From assembly GCA_030739855.1 (NCBI GenBank), contig JASLYJ010000015.1, positions 1-32,486 on the forward strand: 32,486 nt of DNA, given 5' to 3'. The notes beneath the pieces are model-generated. The model was not told the DNA's origin and did not search any database. It was given only the letters and a program-made list of their open reading frames with translations. Source of the DNA: Alphaproteobacteria bacterium. GTDB taxonomy: Bacteria; Pseudomonadota; Alphaproteobacteria; UBA11136. Both the position numbers and the translations under genes were made by a program. This document shows positions 22,956 to 31,404 of this stretch, in pieces (position 1 is the stretch's first letter; each line of letters opens with the position of its first letter).

Positions 22956-23978
22956 ATGAACCTCTCGTCTCCCGCCGCCGTGATTTTCGGATGTGCCGGT
23001 GAAACCCTGCATGATCGTGAGCGGCGTTTTTTCCCACGCGTCAACCCCCTGGGCTTTATTCTTTTCGCCCGCAACTGCTGCTCACCCGACCAAATACGGG
23101 CATTGACCAACGACCTCCGCGATACCGTGGGCCGTGTGGACGCCCCCATTCTCATTGATCAGGAAGGGGGTAAGGTGGCCCGTCTGCGACCGCCCCAGTG
23201 GCGCGAGGCACCCGCTGCCGGAACTATCGGGGAGGTGGCGCGGCGCGATCGGGAAAAAGGCGGTGAGGCGGCCTATCTCAATGCCCGCCTGATGGCCGTG
23301 GAGCTCACCGAGCTGGGTATTGACGTGGACTGCGCGCCGGTGCTGGATCTGCCTCAACAAGGCGCCCATGACATTATCGGCTCGCGCGCCTTCGGGAACG
23401 ATCCGGGCATGGCGGCGTTCCTTGGTCGCAAGGCCTGTGAGGGATTCCTCGATGGCGGCGTCATCCCGGTGCTCAAGCATATTCCCGGCCATGGCCGCGC
23501 CACTTGCGACAGCCATGAAACTCTTCCCGTGGTGGAGGCCTCGCGAAAGGACCTCGAAAACCACGATTTTGCCCCCTTCCGTGAACTCTTGGATATGCCC
23601 TGGGCGATGACGGCTCATGTGGTCTATGAAGCCATTGACCACGAACATCCCGCCACCACGTCGGCCACTGTGATCGAAGAAGTTATCCGTAGCCATATTG
23701 GGTTTAACGGCGTTCTGGTCTCCGACGACCTTTCCATGAAGGCGCTCAGCGGGGATCTGGCCGGGCGCGCCATGGCCGCGCTGGAGGCCGGCTGCGACCT
23801 GGCGCTTCATTGCAGTGGCGAAATGGGCGAAATGGAGGCGGTGGCCGAAGGGGCGCGTCCGCTGTCATCCCAATCCACCGCCAGGATAGAGCTTTCGTGT
23901 AATATGAGAAAAAATGATAAAGCATTTGATTTTAAAGAAAATATATCAATTCTAAATGGGCTTTTGAGCCATGTCTGA
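22956..23978 (+). CDS. nagZ: beta-N-acetylhexosaminidase (glycoside hydrolase family 3)
   Basis: A 340-residue NagZ that removes N-acetylglucosamine from anhydromuropeptides during peptidoglycan recycling. The family motifs are present: the KHIPGHG loop with RATCDSHE, and the catalytic Asp in VLVSDDLSMKAL. Other conserved blocks are GGKVARLRPP and DVDCAPVLDLP. The last 35 or so codons are striking. From about 23895 to 23960 the DNA turns very AT-rich (AGA, AAA, AAT, ATA codons) after a GC-rich gene, and the tail is Lys/Asn-rich. The stop overlaps the next start by 8 bases (ATGTCTGA), so the frame is kept to the end. Confidence 0.94.
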   Translation: MNLSSPAAVIFGCAGETLHDRERRFFPRVNPLGFILFARNCCSPDQIRALTNDLRDTVGRVDAPILIDQEGGKVARLRPPQWREAPAAGTIGEVARRDREKGGEAAYLNARLMAVELTELGIDVDCAPVLDLPQQGAHDIIGSRAFGNDPGMAAFLGRKACEGFLDGGVIPVLKHIPGHGRATCDSHETLPVVEASRKDLENHDFAPFRELLDMPWAMTAHVVYEAIDHEHPATTSATVIEEVIRSHIGFNGVLVSDDLSMKALSGDLAGRAMAALEAGCDLALHCSGEMGEMEAVAEGARPLSSQSTARIELSCNMRKNDKAFDFKENISILNGLLSHV

Positions 23979-24654
23979 AACGGTTCTCTATACGGCTTCG
24001 ACCTGGGTATTGCCGGTGCTTCTGGCCATCACTCTGCACGAGGCCGCGCACGGATTCGTGGCCTGGAAGCTAGGCGACGACACGGCCAAAGTGATGGGCC
24101 GCGTCACCTTCAATCCACTGAAACACGTGGACAAGTTCGGCACCATTCTTCTGCCGGCTTTGTTGCTGTTGATGCGCGCGCCGTTTCTCTTTGGCTGGGC
24201 CAAGCCGGTTCCAGTGGACTTTCACCGTCTCCGCAATCCCAAGCGGGACATGGTCTGGGTAGCCGCCGCAGGGCCGGGGACCAATCTGGCCCTAGCCTTT
24301 GTTTCCGCTCTGTTAATCCATATTGCGCTATTGACCGACGATCCCTTGCGAGGCTGGCTGATCGCCAATCTTGCCAATTCGGTACTGATTAATCTGGTGT
24401 TGGCGGTGTTCAACCTGTTGCCTCTGCCGCCCCTGGACGGGGGGCGCATCGCCGTTGGCCTGTTGCCGCGCCCCTATGCATTAGCCTTGGCGAGGGTGGA
24501 AAAATATGGGCTGTTCCTCATCATCGGAATCCTGTTTATTCTTCCTATGATCGCCTCTCAGTTAGGGATGCGCCTCAATATTCTAGGTTGGTTGATCGGG
24601 GATCTGGTTGAATTCCTGATCCGCGGGATCAAAACTCTCGCCGGACTGGGTTAG
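23971..24654 (+). CDS. site-2 protease family zinc metallopeptidase (M50)
   Basis: A 227-residue integral membrane protease of the short M50B group. The zinc motif HEAAH (residues 23-27) lies in the first membrane segment, and the third ligand motif is in LLPLPPLDGGRI (about residue 156). About five to six hydrophobic helices fill the rest. No PDZ domain is present, unlike RseP, so it is closer to the small Rip/FtsH-like soil and marine forms with unknown clients. It overlaps nagZ and lies 7 bases before scpA, so it is in the same operon. Confidence 0.88.
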   Translation: MSETVLYTASTWVLPVLLAITLHEAAHGFVAWKLGDDTAKVMGRVTFNPLKHVDKFGTILLPALLLLMRAPFLFGWAKPVPVDFHRLRNPKRDMVWVAAAGPGTNLALAFVSALLIHIALLTDDPLRGWLIANLANSVLINLVLAVFNLLPLPPLDGGRIAVGLLPRPYALALARVEKYGLFLIIGILFILPMIASQLGMRLNILGWLIGDLVEFLIRGIKTLAGLG

Positions 24655-24661
24655 GAATAGA

Positions 24662-25486
24662 ATGATAACGGATGAGAACGGCTTCGAGATGCAGGGGAGC
24701 TTTGGGGAAGACGCTCTCCCTGCCCAACTGATCCTTGATCTTGACGGTTTTGAAGGGCCTCTTGATGTTTTGCTGGCCCTGGCCCGGGAGCAAAAGGTGG
24801 ACCTTGTCCATATTTCCATTCTCGCCCTGGCCAATCAGTACCTCGATTACATCACCCGCGCCCATTCCATGCGTCTGGAGATCGCCGCCGATTACCTGGT
24901 GATGGCAGCATGGCTGGCCTATCTCAAGTCGCGCCTGTTGCTGCCTCGGCAGGACGACGAGGAAGAGCCCACGGGCCCCGAATTGGCGGCGGCGCTAGCG
25001 TTTCACCTGCAACGCTATAACGCCATGAAGGAATCCGGAGTACGGCTTATGGACCGCCCCCAAAAAGGAAGGGACTTCTTTCCCCGCGGTGCGCCGGAAG
25101 GGCTGCGGAATATCCGCCGCAGCGTCATCGAAGTCTCGCTTTTCGAATTGCTCACCGCCTATGGCAACCAACAGCGGCGCGCCGCCGATCCGACCCTGCA
25201 TATCGCCCCCATCATGGTTTATTCCATGGACGATGTCCTGCAACGTCTTGTGGGGATGCTTGGTAAGTCGCGGGGATGGGGGTCCCTCATGAATTACCTA
25301 CCGGAGGCTCTAGGCGGAGAACTTATGATGCGCTCCGCGGTGGCGGCCACGTTCGCCGCCGGTCTTGAACTAGCGAAACAGGGCAAAGCGCAGTTGCGGC
25401 AGAAAGACAGCTTCGGTCCCCTCTATCTGCGCGCCGTAAAGAAGACCAAGGTCAGAGCCAAGAACAGCAAGGGCGGTGGATCATGA
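24662..25486 (+). CDS. scpA: segregation and condensation protein A
   Basis: Kleisin subunit of the bacterial SMC condensin, 274 residues. The N-terminal SMC-binding helix region FEGPLDVLLALAREQKVDLV is unmistakable, followed by LADYLVMAAWLAYLKSRLLLP-type sequence (here AADYLVMAAWLAYLKSRLLL), and a C-terminal winged-helix part. ScpA and ScpB load and gate SMC on DNA for chromosome segregation. Its stop overlaps the scpB ATG. The smc gene itself is not in the window. Confidence 0.94.
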   Translation: MITDENGFEMQGSFGEDALPAQLILDLDGFEGPLDVLLALAREQKVDLVHISILALANQYLDYITRAHSMRLEIAADYLVMAAWLAYLKSRLLLPRQDDEEEPTGPELAAALAFHLQRYNAMKESGVRLMDRPQKGRDFFPRGAPEGLRNIRRSVIEVSLFELLTAYGNQQRRAADPTLHIAPIMVYSMDDVLQRLVGMLGKSRGWGSLMNYLPEALGGELMMRSAVAATFAAGLELAKQGKAQLRQKDSFGPLYLRAVKKTKVRAKNSKGGGS

Positions 25487-26187
25487 CGGAAGACTCCATG
25501 AGTGATGATTCCCAGTTGCTGTGCATCCTCGAGGCCATGCTGTTTGCGGCGTCCGAGCCTTTGACCGAGGCCACCATGGCCTCACGCCTTCCGGAGGGGA
25601 CGGATGTGCCCGCACTGCTTGATGAACTTTCGGGCCATTACGCCAATCGCGGGGTTCATCTGGTTCGGGTTGGTTCGAAATGGGCGCTCCGTACCGCTCC
25701 GGATGTGGCTCCGGCCTTGCGTCTGGAGACCGAAGTGCCGCGCAAGCTTTCGCAGGCGGCCTTGGAAACCCTGGCCATCATCGCCTATCACCAGCCGGTG
25801 ACGCGGGCGGAAATCGAGGAAATCCGGGGAAAAAGCCTGAGCCGAGGAACCCTCGACACGCTTTTGGAAGCGGGATGGGTCCGTCCCAAGGGACGGCGGC
25901 GCACGCCAGGACGTCCCGTGACATGGGGCACCAGCGACGAGTTTCTCGATCAGTTCGGACTTGAATCGGTGGAAGATCTGCCGGGGATTGAGGAACTGAA
26001 GGCTTCGGGCCTTATTGACCAGAGTCCGGCTATCACCGCCTATGCAAGGCTGAGCACCGACGCCCGCAGGGCGCTGGGCATAGAGGACACCATGTCCGAA
26101 GCGAGCACGGACGAAGAAGCCGAGGAAAGCAATGAATACGCTGAAGGCGAAAACGAGGGCCCATCATCCGTTGAAGAGGAACTTTAA
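25483..26187 (+). CDS. scpB: segregation and condensation protein B
   Basis: A 234-residue partner of ScpA. Two winged-helix domains are visible: the first with ILEAMLFAASEPLTEATM, the second with LSQAALETLAIIAYHQPV-TRAEIEEIRG. The acidic C-terminal tail (EASTDEEAEESNEYAEGENE) is typical of alphaproteobacterial forms. The ATG at 25483 overlaps the scpA stop (ATGA); a second ATG at 25498 gives a slightly shorter protein and cannot be excluded. Confidence 0.93.
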   Translation: MTEDSMSDDSQLLCILEAMLFAASEPLTEATMASRLPEGTDVPALLDELSGHYANRGVHLVRVGSKWALRTAPDVAPALRLETEVPRKLSQAALETLAIIAYHQPVTRAEIEEIRGKSLSRGTLDTLLEAGWVRPKGRRRTPGRPVTWGTSDEFLDQFGLESVEDLPGIEELKASGLIDQSPAITAYARLSTDARRALGIEDTMSEASTDEEAEESNEYAEGENEGPSSVEEEL

Positions 26188-26244
26188 GGCGTTTCCAGTT
26201 TGCGGTGGACAAACCTTTCTGCCATCATAAAGGGTCTGTTGTTG

Positions 26245-26276
26245 GGCGGGTTTTTCCGCCGTTTCCTTTTTGGAGA
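26245..26276 (+). terminator. weak stem-loop between scpB and tatA
   Basis: GGCGG (26245-26249) pairs with CCGCC (26256-26260) around a loop of G and five Ts, and is followed by a T-rich stretch. It could be a partial terminator or attenuator that lets tatABC be expressed at a different level from scpAB. The stem is only 5 bp, so efficiency is doubtful. Confidence 0.3.
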
Positions 26277-26285
26277 ACCCCTTAA

Positions 26286-26528
26286 ATGAACATTGGCCCC
26301 TGGCAAATCATTTTGATTCTGGTAATCGTCCTGATTATTTTCGGGGCCGGAAAACTCCCTCGGGTGATGGGCGACATCGCCAAGGGGGTGAAGAGTTTTA
26401 AGGCCGGCCTCAAGGATGAGGGCGATGATTCTGCCACCGTAGCTACGCGGAGCCCTGAGGAGAGCAAAGAATCGGAATCTGCGGATGACAAAAATTCGCA
26501 AGAGGGGGAAACCGCTACCAAGGAATAA
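26286..26528 (+). CDS. tatA: twin-arginine translocase subunit TatA
   Basis: An 80-residue pore-forming Tat subunit. It has the single N-terminal transmembrane helix (GPWQIILILVIVLIIFG), the FGAGKLPRV hinge, the amphipathic helix (MGDIAKGVKSFKAGLKD), and an acidic, disordered tail. TatA assembles around TatBC to let folded proteins with twin-arginine signals cross the inner membrane. A Shine-Dalgarno TTTTTGGAGAA lies upstream. Confidence 0.95.
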   Translation: MNIGPWQIILILVIVLIIFGAGKLPRVMGDIAKGVKSFKAGLKDEGDDSATVATRSPEESKESESADDKNSQEGETATKE

Positions 26529-26614
26529 GGGCTGTGACCCCATGATTCCCCAAGGATGGGTGTGGATTTTTTTACCCTTGTTTCTGCATTCGGGCCTTGG
26601 AGGAAAATTCAGGC

Positions 26615-26938
26615 ATGTTTGATATCGGCTGGACCGAAATGGCGCTTGTGGCCGCCGTCATTGTCGTGGCGGTGGGGCCGAAGGAACTTCCTGTTGTTCT
26701 CCGCACCGTGGGACGGGCCATTTCTCGCGCCCGTGCTATGGCCAAAGAATTCCGCGACAGTATTGACGAAATAGCCGATGAGGCCGATCTCGGCAAAGAA
26801 GTCTTCGACGACCCTCAATTGGAAAAAATCCGTCTCGACGCCGAAAAAAAAGCGCTTTCCATACAGCCCCGCACGATGGCCGCCAATGGCGGCGATGGAA
26901 CCCCGGAATCCGACACACCCAAGTCGAGGGGCGGCTAG
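26615..26938 (+). CDS. tatB: twin-arginine translocase subunit TatB
   Basis: A 107-residue TatB. It begins MFDIGWTEMALVAAVIVVAV with the usual GPKELP turn and a long amphipathic helix (RAISRARAMAKEFRDSIDEI). The ATG at 26615 follows GGAGG at 26599-26603; the in-frame TTG at 26597 is rejected because it would precede the standard MFDIG start. TatB receives the signal peptide together with TatC. It is in the same order as in other genomes (A-B-C), and its stop lies just before the tatC GTG. Confidence 0.94.
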   Translation: MFDIGWTEMALVAAVIVVAVGPKELPVVLRTVGRAISRARAMAKEFRDSIDEIADEADLGKEVFDDPQLEKIRLDAEKKALSIQPRTMAANGGDGTPESDTPKSRGG

Positions 26939-27769
26939 GTGTCCATGCCGGAACAGAGCCCGCCCGACCAGCCCACCCAAGGCGGTAAAGAGAGCGCGGA
27001 AGAGGCTATGCCCCTGGTGGGGCACCTGATAGAACTTCGTAACCGTCTGGTGTGGGCCATCGCCGCTTTCGTGGTGGCCTTCGCCGCCTGTTTTTATTTC
27101 GCCGAACACATGTACGGCTTTCTGGTGGAGCCTCTTGCCTCCCTGCTAGAGGAAAAAGGCCAGCGGCGGCTGATCTATACCGGGCTGGCGGAGGTCTTCT
27201 TCACCTATCTCAAGGTGTCTCTTTACGGCGCCCTTTTCCTATCTTTCCCCATTGTTGCCGGGCAGCTCTGGATGTTCGTGGCGCCGGGGCTGTATAGAAA
27301 TGAAAAGCGTGCCTTTATGCCGTTTCTCATCGCCACGCCGGTTCTTTTCGTGGCTGGCGGTGCGCTGGTCTACTATTTCATTTTTCCCCTGGCCTGGAGC
27401 TTCTTCCTCAGTTTCGAGAGCCTGGGCGGCACCGGCTCCATGCCTATACATCTGGAAGCCAAGGTCAACGAATACCTATCCCTGGTGGTGACGCTGATCT
27501 TCGCCTTCGGCCTGGCTTTTCAACTCCCTGTCCTACTGACGCTCATGGCTCGGGTCGGGATGGTGAGCGCTGAGACCTTGGCCCAGAAGCGCAAATACGC
27601 CATCGTCTTAGCCTTCGTGGCGGCGGCGGTGCTGACCCCACCCGACATCATCAGCCAGATCGGGCTGGCCTTGCCCATATTGCTGCTCTACGAGTTTTCC
27701 ATTCTTGCCGTGAAGTGTATTGAGAAACGCCAGGACGATCCCGAGCCGGAACTGCCGGAGAGCGAATGA
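26939..27769 (+). CDS. tatC: twin-arginine translocase subunit TatC
   Basis: A 276-residue six-helix membrane protein, the signal-peptide receptor of the Tat system. The conserved HLIELRNRLVWA motif near the N-terminus, the FFTYLKVSLY segment and the GLAFQLPVLLTLMARVGMV block are clear. I use GTG 26939 because GAGGGG lies 7 bases upstream; ATG 26945 would also work and drops two residues. The N-terminal 25 residues are proline- and charge-rich, an extension typical of the group. A 70-base gap separates it from serS. Confidence 0.95.
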   Translation: MSMPEQSPPDQPTQGGKESAEEAMPLVGHLIELRNRLVWAIAAFVVAFAACFYFAEHMYGFLVEPLASLLEEKGQRRLIYTGLAEVFFTYLKVSLYGALFLSFPIVAGQLWMFVAPGLYRNEKRAFMPFLIATPVLFVAGGALVYYFIFPLAWSFFLSFESLGGTGSMPIHLEAKVNEYLSLVVTLIFAFGLAFQLPVLLTLMARVGMVSAETLAQKRKYAIVLAFVAAAVLTPPDIISQIGLALPILLLYEFSILAVKCIEKRQDDPEPELPESE

Positions 27770-27839
27770 GTGCCGGGTGTGGACGCGTCTCTCCTGACCC
27801 CGTATAACCCCAGAAAGAAGGAACAGGACCAGACGTCCC

Positions 27840-29126
27840 ATGCTCGACATCAAATGGATTCGTAAAAACCCCGAGGCCTTCGACGCCGCCATGAAGCGCC
27901 GGGGTATCTACGAGCCCGACAGTTTCGCCCTTTTAAAATTCGATTCCTCGCGCCGCGAGGTGCAGACCGCCCTGCAGGAGAAGCAGGGACTCCGCAACGA
28001 TCTTTCCAAGGAGATCGGGGTTTTGAAGGGCAAGGGCGAGGAGGCTGAGGCCGAAAAATACATGGCCCAGGTGGCGGCGCTGAAAGACGAGATGCAGGCC
28101 CTGGAGGAGCAAGGACGGGAACAGGGCAAGGAACTCGACGCCCTTCTTGCCGGGCTGCCCAATATTCTGACTGAGGACGTTCCCGACGGCACCGACGAAA
28201 GCGCCAACAAGGTTGTGCGTAATGTGGGCGATCCACCGGCCTTCGACTTTACGCCTAAGGATCATGTGGAGGTAGGAAAAGGCCTGGGTGGTATGGATTT
28301 CGACACCGCGGCGAGAATGTCCGGGGCACGTTTTGTCTTGCTGTCGGGACCCCTGGCTCGGATGGAAAGGGCGCTGGCAGCTCTCATGCTCGATCTCCAC
28401 ACCACTGAGCACGGCTACATGGAAGTCAACCCACCCGCTCTTGTTCGTGACAGTGCTCTTTTCGGTACCGGCCAGCTACCAAAATTCTCCAAGGACCTTT
28501 TCCGTACGGAAGATGGTTATTGGCTGATCCCCACCGCTGAAGTGCCGCTTACCAATATTGTTGCCGGTCAAATCATCGAAGAAAACTGTTTGCCGCACCG
28601 TTATGCGGCCACGACATGGTGTTTCCGTTCCGAAGCAGGGGCGGCGGGTAAAGATACTAGTGGTATGATCCGTCAACATCAGTTTACCAAAGTGGAACTT
28701 GTTAGCGTCGTCCACCCCGATAAGTCAGAGGATGAACTCGAACGCATGACGAGCTGCGCTGAGAAGGTAATCAAAGAGCTCGGCCTGCCATACCGCGTAG
28801 TTATTCTTTGCTCCGGAGACACCGGATTCGGCGCTTGTAAAACGTACGATATTGAGGTCTGGCTGCCAGGCCAGGACACTTATCGCGAGATTTCAAGTTG
28901 TTCTAACTGTGGCGACTTCCAGGCTCGGCGCATGAAGGCACGATTCCGTCCTTCGGAAGGGAAGGGCACCGGTTTTGTACATACTCTCAACGGTTCAGGT
29001 GTCGCTGTAGGCCGCACGCTCATCGCTATCCTTGAAAACTATCAGCGCGCCGACGGTTCGGTAAAGGTTCCCAAGGCCCTGCGCCCCTACATGGGAGGGC
29101 TAGAAGTGGTCACTCCTGACATTTAA
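27840..29126 (+). CDS. serS: seryl-tRNA synthetase
   Basis: Class II synthetase for tRNA-Ser, 428 residues. An N-terminal coiled-coil arm (residues about 30-105, with [16 protein letters not shown]) binds the tRNA. The catalytic domain carries motif 2 ([20 protein letters not shown]) and motif 3 ([18 protein letters not shown]). Around 28290-28420 the base composition changes from GC-rich to more balanced without interrupting the frame, as if two parts of the gene have different histories. The gene ends 33 bases before pcm. Confidence 0.97.
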   Translation: MLDIKWIRKNPEAFDAAMKRRGIYEPDSFALLKFDSSRREVQTALQEKQGLRNDLSKEIGVLKGKGEEAEAEKYMAQVAALKDEMQALEEQGREQGKELDALLAGLPNILTEDVPDGTDESANKVVRNVGDPPAFDFTPKDHVEVGKGLGGMDFDTAARMSGARFVLLSGPLARMERALAALMLDLHTTEHGYMEVNPPALVRDSALFGTGQLPKFSKDLFRTEDGYWLIPTAEVPLTNIVAGQIIEENCLPHRYAATTWCFRSEAGAAGKDTSGMIRQHQFTKVELVSVVHPDKSEDELERMTSCAEKVIKELGLPYRVVILCSGDTGFGACKTYDIEVWLPGQDTYREISSCSNCGDFQARRMKARFRPSEGKGTGFVHTLNGSGVAVGRTLIAILENYQRADGSVKVPKALRPYMGGLEVVTPDI

Positions 29127-29159
29127 GGTGACGCTCAGTAATCCGAAGAAGGTATTCCC

Positions 29160-29807
29160 GTGAATCTAGAGGCAAAAAAAATCCGCCTCATCATGAAACT
29201 GCGGCGATCCTTGGTTACCGACACAAGGGTTTTATCGGCTATTGAGCGAACACCTCGGGAACTGTTCCTGCCCAAGGCTCTTCACGAGCGAGCCTATGAA
29301 GACCTGGCCTTACCCATCGACTGCGGCCAGACCATCAGTCAGCCTTTTGTGGTGGGGGTGATGACCCAAGCCCTGCAGGTGGAAGAGCGTATGCTGGTTC
29401 TCGAAATCGGCACCGGGTCGGGGTACCAATCCGCCATCCTTTCCCGGTTGTGCCGGCGGGTCTACACCATCGAGCGTTATAAACGGCTCATGGCGCAGGC
29501 AGAAAAACGATTCGCCGAGTTGAGCCTCACCAATATCACTACGAGGGTGGGAGATGGTTCCAAAGGCTGGCCGGAACAGGCTCCCATCGGACGCATTCTT
29601 GTCACCGCTGCTGCTGCCGACGTGCCCCCAGCTTTGGCCGATCAGCTAGATGAGGGAGGAATCATGGTGGTTCCTGTGGGCGAGGAATACGGTAACCAGC
29701 ATGTTCTTCGTATTACCCGCACAGCAGCCGGTTTCGACCATGAAGAGCTTCTTCCCGTACGCTTCGTACCCTTGGTGGAAGGTGAGGCAGATTCTAGCGC
29801 CGATTGA
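29160..29807 (+). CDS. pcm: protein-L-isoaspartate O-methyltransferase
   Basis: A 215-residue enzyme that methylates L-isoaspartyl residues so damaged proteins can return to L-aspartate. The active-site motif DCGQTISQP (residues 54-62) and SAM motif LEIGTGSGYQ (81-90) are both intact, unlike in the tolC-linked paralog at 9504. The start is GTG 29160, with GAAGAAGG 7 bases ahead. It is followed by the NlpD-like gene, as in many genomes. The stress-related partner surE, usually next to it, is missing here. Confidence 0.94.
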   Translation: MNLEAKKIRLIMKLRRSLVTDTRVLSAIERTPRELFLPKALHERAYEDLALPIDCGQTISQPFVVGVMTQALQVEERMLVLEIGTGSGYQSAILSRLCRRVYTIERYKRLMAQAEKRFAELSLTNITTRVGDGSKGWPEQAPIGRILVTAAAADVPPALADQLDEGGIMVVPVGEEYGNQHVLRITRTAAGFDHEELLPVRFVPLVEGEADSSAD

Positions 29808-29838
29808 AGACAAGCTCACCGGGATATAAACTCTGCTC

Positions 29839-30834
29839 ATGCCGCGTCGTATTTCCGTCAGCCTTATTATTTCGTGTCTATGCGCCGCCTTGAGCGTGAA
29901 CCTGACGGGATGCGAACGCTACATCTACGGCAAAGATCCCTATGGCCAGCACAAGGATATTACAAAAACACGGAAAGAAACTCAGTCTACAGCTACTCCC
30001 AGACCTGTGACAATAACCGGCAAAAGTAAGGTGCTGGTTAAGCGAGGAGAGACCCTTTTCGGGATCTCTCGCAAATATAATGTTCCCCTTCGTGACCTAA
30101 TTGAAGTCAATGGACTGAAGCCGCCATATACACTCTTGACCGGATCACGGATTTTCCTACCCAGAAACCGCATCCATGTCGTTGTGGCCGGAGATACACT
30201 GTACGGTATTTCGCGCCGACATAGCGTTGACATGAGCCTGTTGGCCCATATCAATCAGCTCGATCCACCCAAAATTATTCGTGTGGGTCAGAAGTTGCGC
30301 TTGCCCGCCACCATCACCAGTTTGCCATCAGGGGCGAAAAAAATCGTCCCTTCCCTTTCCAAAAGGAAAACGGGCTCTTCTCTCGCCCAGGCAAAAAAGA
30401 GAGGAGTATCTGAAGATGTTCCCAAGGAGTCCACATCCTATATGTCGCCGCCACCCCCTACCCTTAGTCGTTTCCACAGGCCTCTACGGGGTAAAATTAT
30501 AGGTGTCTATGGTCCCAGCGAGGAGGGGCTCCATAACGACGGTATCAATATCCTGACAACCAGGGGTACCCCTGTAGAGGCAACGGAAAATGGCGTGGTA
30601 GTGTACGCTGGCAATGAATTACAGGGATTTGGCAACCTGTTGCTGATCAAGCACGCCAAAGGCTGGACATCGGCCTATGCCCATAACGATTCTGTTCTTG
30701 TAAAACGCGGCCAGAAGGTGAAACGGGGCCAGGTAGTTGCGCGTGCCGGGAGCACCGGAAACGTCTCAAAACCACAGCTCCATTTCGAGCTGCGGCGTGG
30801 CACCCGCGCCGTGGACCCAACCATGTATTTGTAG
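29839..30834 (+). CDS. NlpD-like lipoprotein: two LysM domains plus degenerate M23/LytM domain
   Basis: A 331-residue envelope protein. A lipobox LTGC places the lipidated cysteine at residue 25. Two LysM domains (about 64-109 and 111-156) bind peptidoglycan. The C-terminal LytM/M23 domain (about 213-331) resembles E. coli NlpD. The H-x-G-x-D zinc motif reads N-D-G-I-N here (residues 233-237), so two metal ligands are gone, while His282 and His315 remain. It is thus probably not a peptidase but an activator of cell-separating amidases, as known for NlpD, or a DipM-like factor. It follows pcm by 31 bases. Confidence 0.87.
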   Translation: MPRRISVSLIISCLCAALSVNLTGCERYIYGKDPYGQHKDITKTRKETQSTATPRPVTITGKSKVLVKRGETLFGISRKYNVPLRDLIEVNGLKPPYTLLTGSRIFLPRNRIHVVVAGDTLYGISRRHSVDMSLLAHINQLDPPKIIRVGQKLRLPATITSLPSGAKKIVPSLSKRKTGSSLAQAKKRGVSEDVPKESTSYMSPPPPTLSRFHRPLRGKIIGVYGPSEEGLHNDGINILTTRGTPVEATENGVVVYAGNELQGFGNLLLIKHAKGWTSAYAHNDSVLVKRGQKVKRGQVVARAGSTGNVSKPQLHFELRRGTRAVDPTMYL

Positions 30835-30976
30835 AAATCAGTCCAGCTTTTCTCCAGAGAACAGGCAGGGTTCTGGATGAACAGTCAGGCATGAGGTCAA
30901 TTCTGCAGGATGGTTGCAAATACGCCACCTGTCGTTATAGTCCCGCGAACTCTTCAAACCTATCGTGGGGCCTTGT
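30835..30976. other. 142-base spacer before yajC
   Basis: I see no open reading frame worth calling. The stretch contains the yajC promoter candidate at 30914-30941 and a GGGG Shine-Dalgarno near 30967. Confidence 0.5.
30914..30941 (+). promoter_or_regulatory. candidate yajC-secD promoter
   Basis: TTGCAA (30914-30919) and TATAGT (30936-30941) with a 16-base spacer, in the 142-base gap between the NlpD-like gene and yajC. Transcription from here would start near 30948, about 29 bases before the yajC ATG. It would make yajC-secD(F) partly independent of the upstream operon. Confidence 0.4.
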
Positions 30977-31381
30977 ATGTTTATTTCTGACGCTTTTGCC
31001 CAGACTGTTGGTGCAGCGGAACCATCCATTTTTCAGATGTTTCTGCCGTTGATCCTTATTTTCGCAGTCTTTTATTTTCTTCTGATTCGCCCCCAACAGA
31101 AAAAGGCAAAGCAACATAACGAGATGCTTTCTGCCATCCGCCGCGGGGACCGTATAGTTACCGGTGGCGGCATCATCGGCACCGTGGCCAGGGTGAATGA
31201 CAATGAATTGCTGGTTGATATTTCCGAGAACGTACGCGTGACCGTCATGCGAGGAACTGTGGCCGATGTTCTCACCAAGACCGAGCCGGTTGCCAACTCC
31301 GAGCCCGAGGAAAACACTGACAATCATCACTCAAAGGGTAAACGTAGCCGAAAACGCGACCGATCAAAAAAAAACGGCTAA
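30977..31381 (+). CDS. yajC: preprotein translocase subunit YajC
   Basis: A 134-residue accessory Sec subunit with one transmembrane helix (FQMFLPLILIFAVFYFLLIR) followed by the RPQQKKAKQHNEML motif typical of YajC, then the GDRIVTGGGIIGTV domain. The C-terminal tail is highly basic and rich in Lys/Arg. The ATG at 30977 replaces the GTG at 30965 because it gives the normal short N-terminus. It sits just before secD (23 bases), with which it forms the SecDF-YajC complex. Confidence 0.94.
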   Translation: MFISDAFAQTVGAAEPSIFQMFLPLILIFAVFYFLLIRPQQKKAKQHNEMLSAIRRGDRIVTGGGIIGTVARVNDNELLVDISENVRVTVMRGTVADVLTKTEPVANSEPEENTDNHHSKGKRSRKRDRSKKNG

Positions 31382-31404
31382 CTCCTTAAGGTCCCGTATC
31401 CCTC

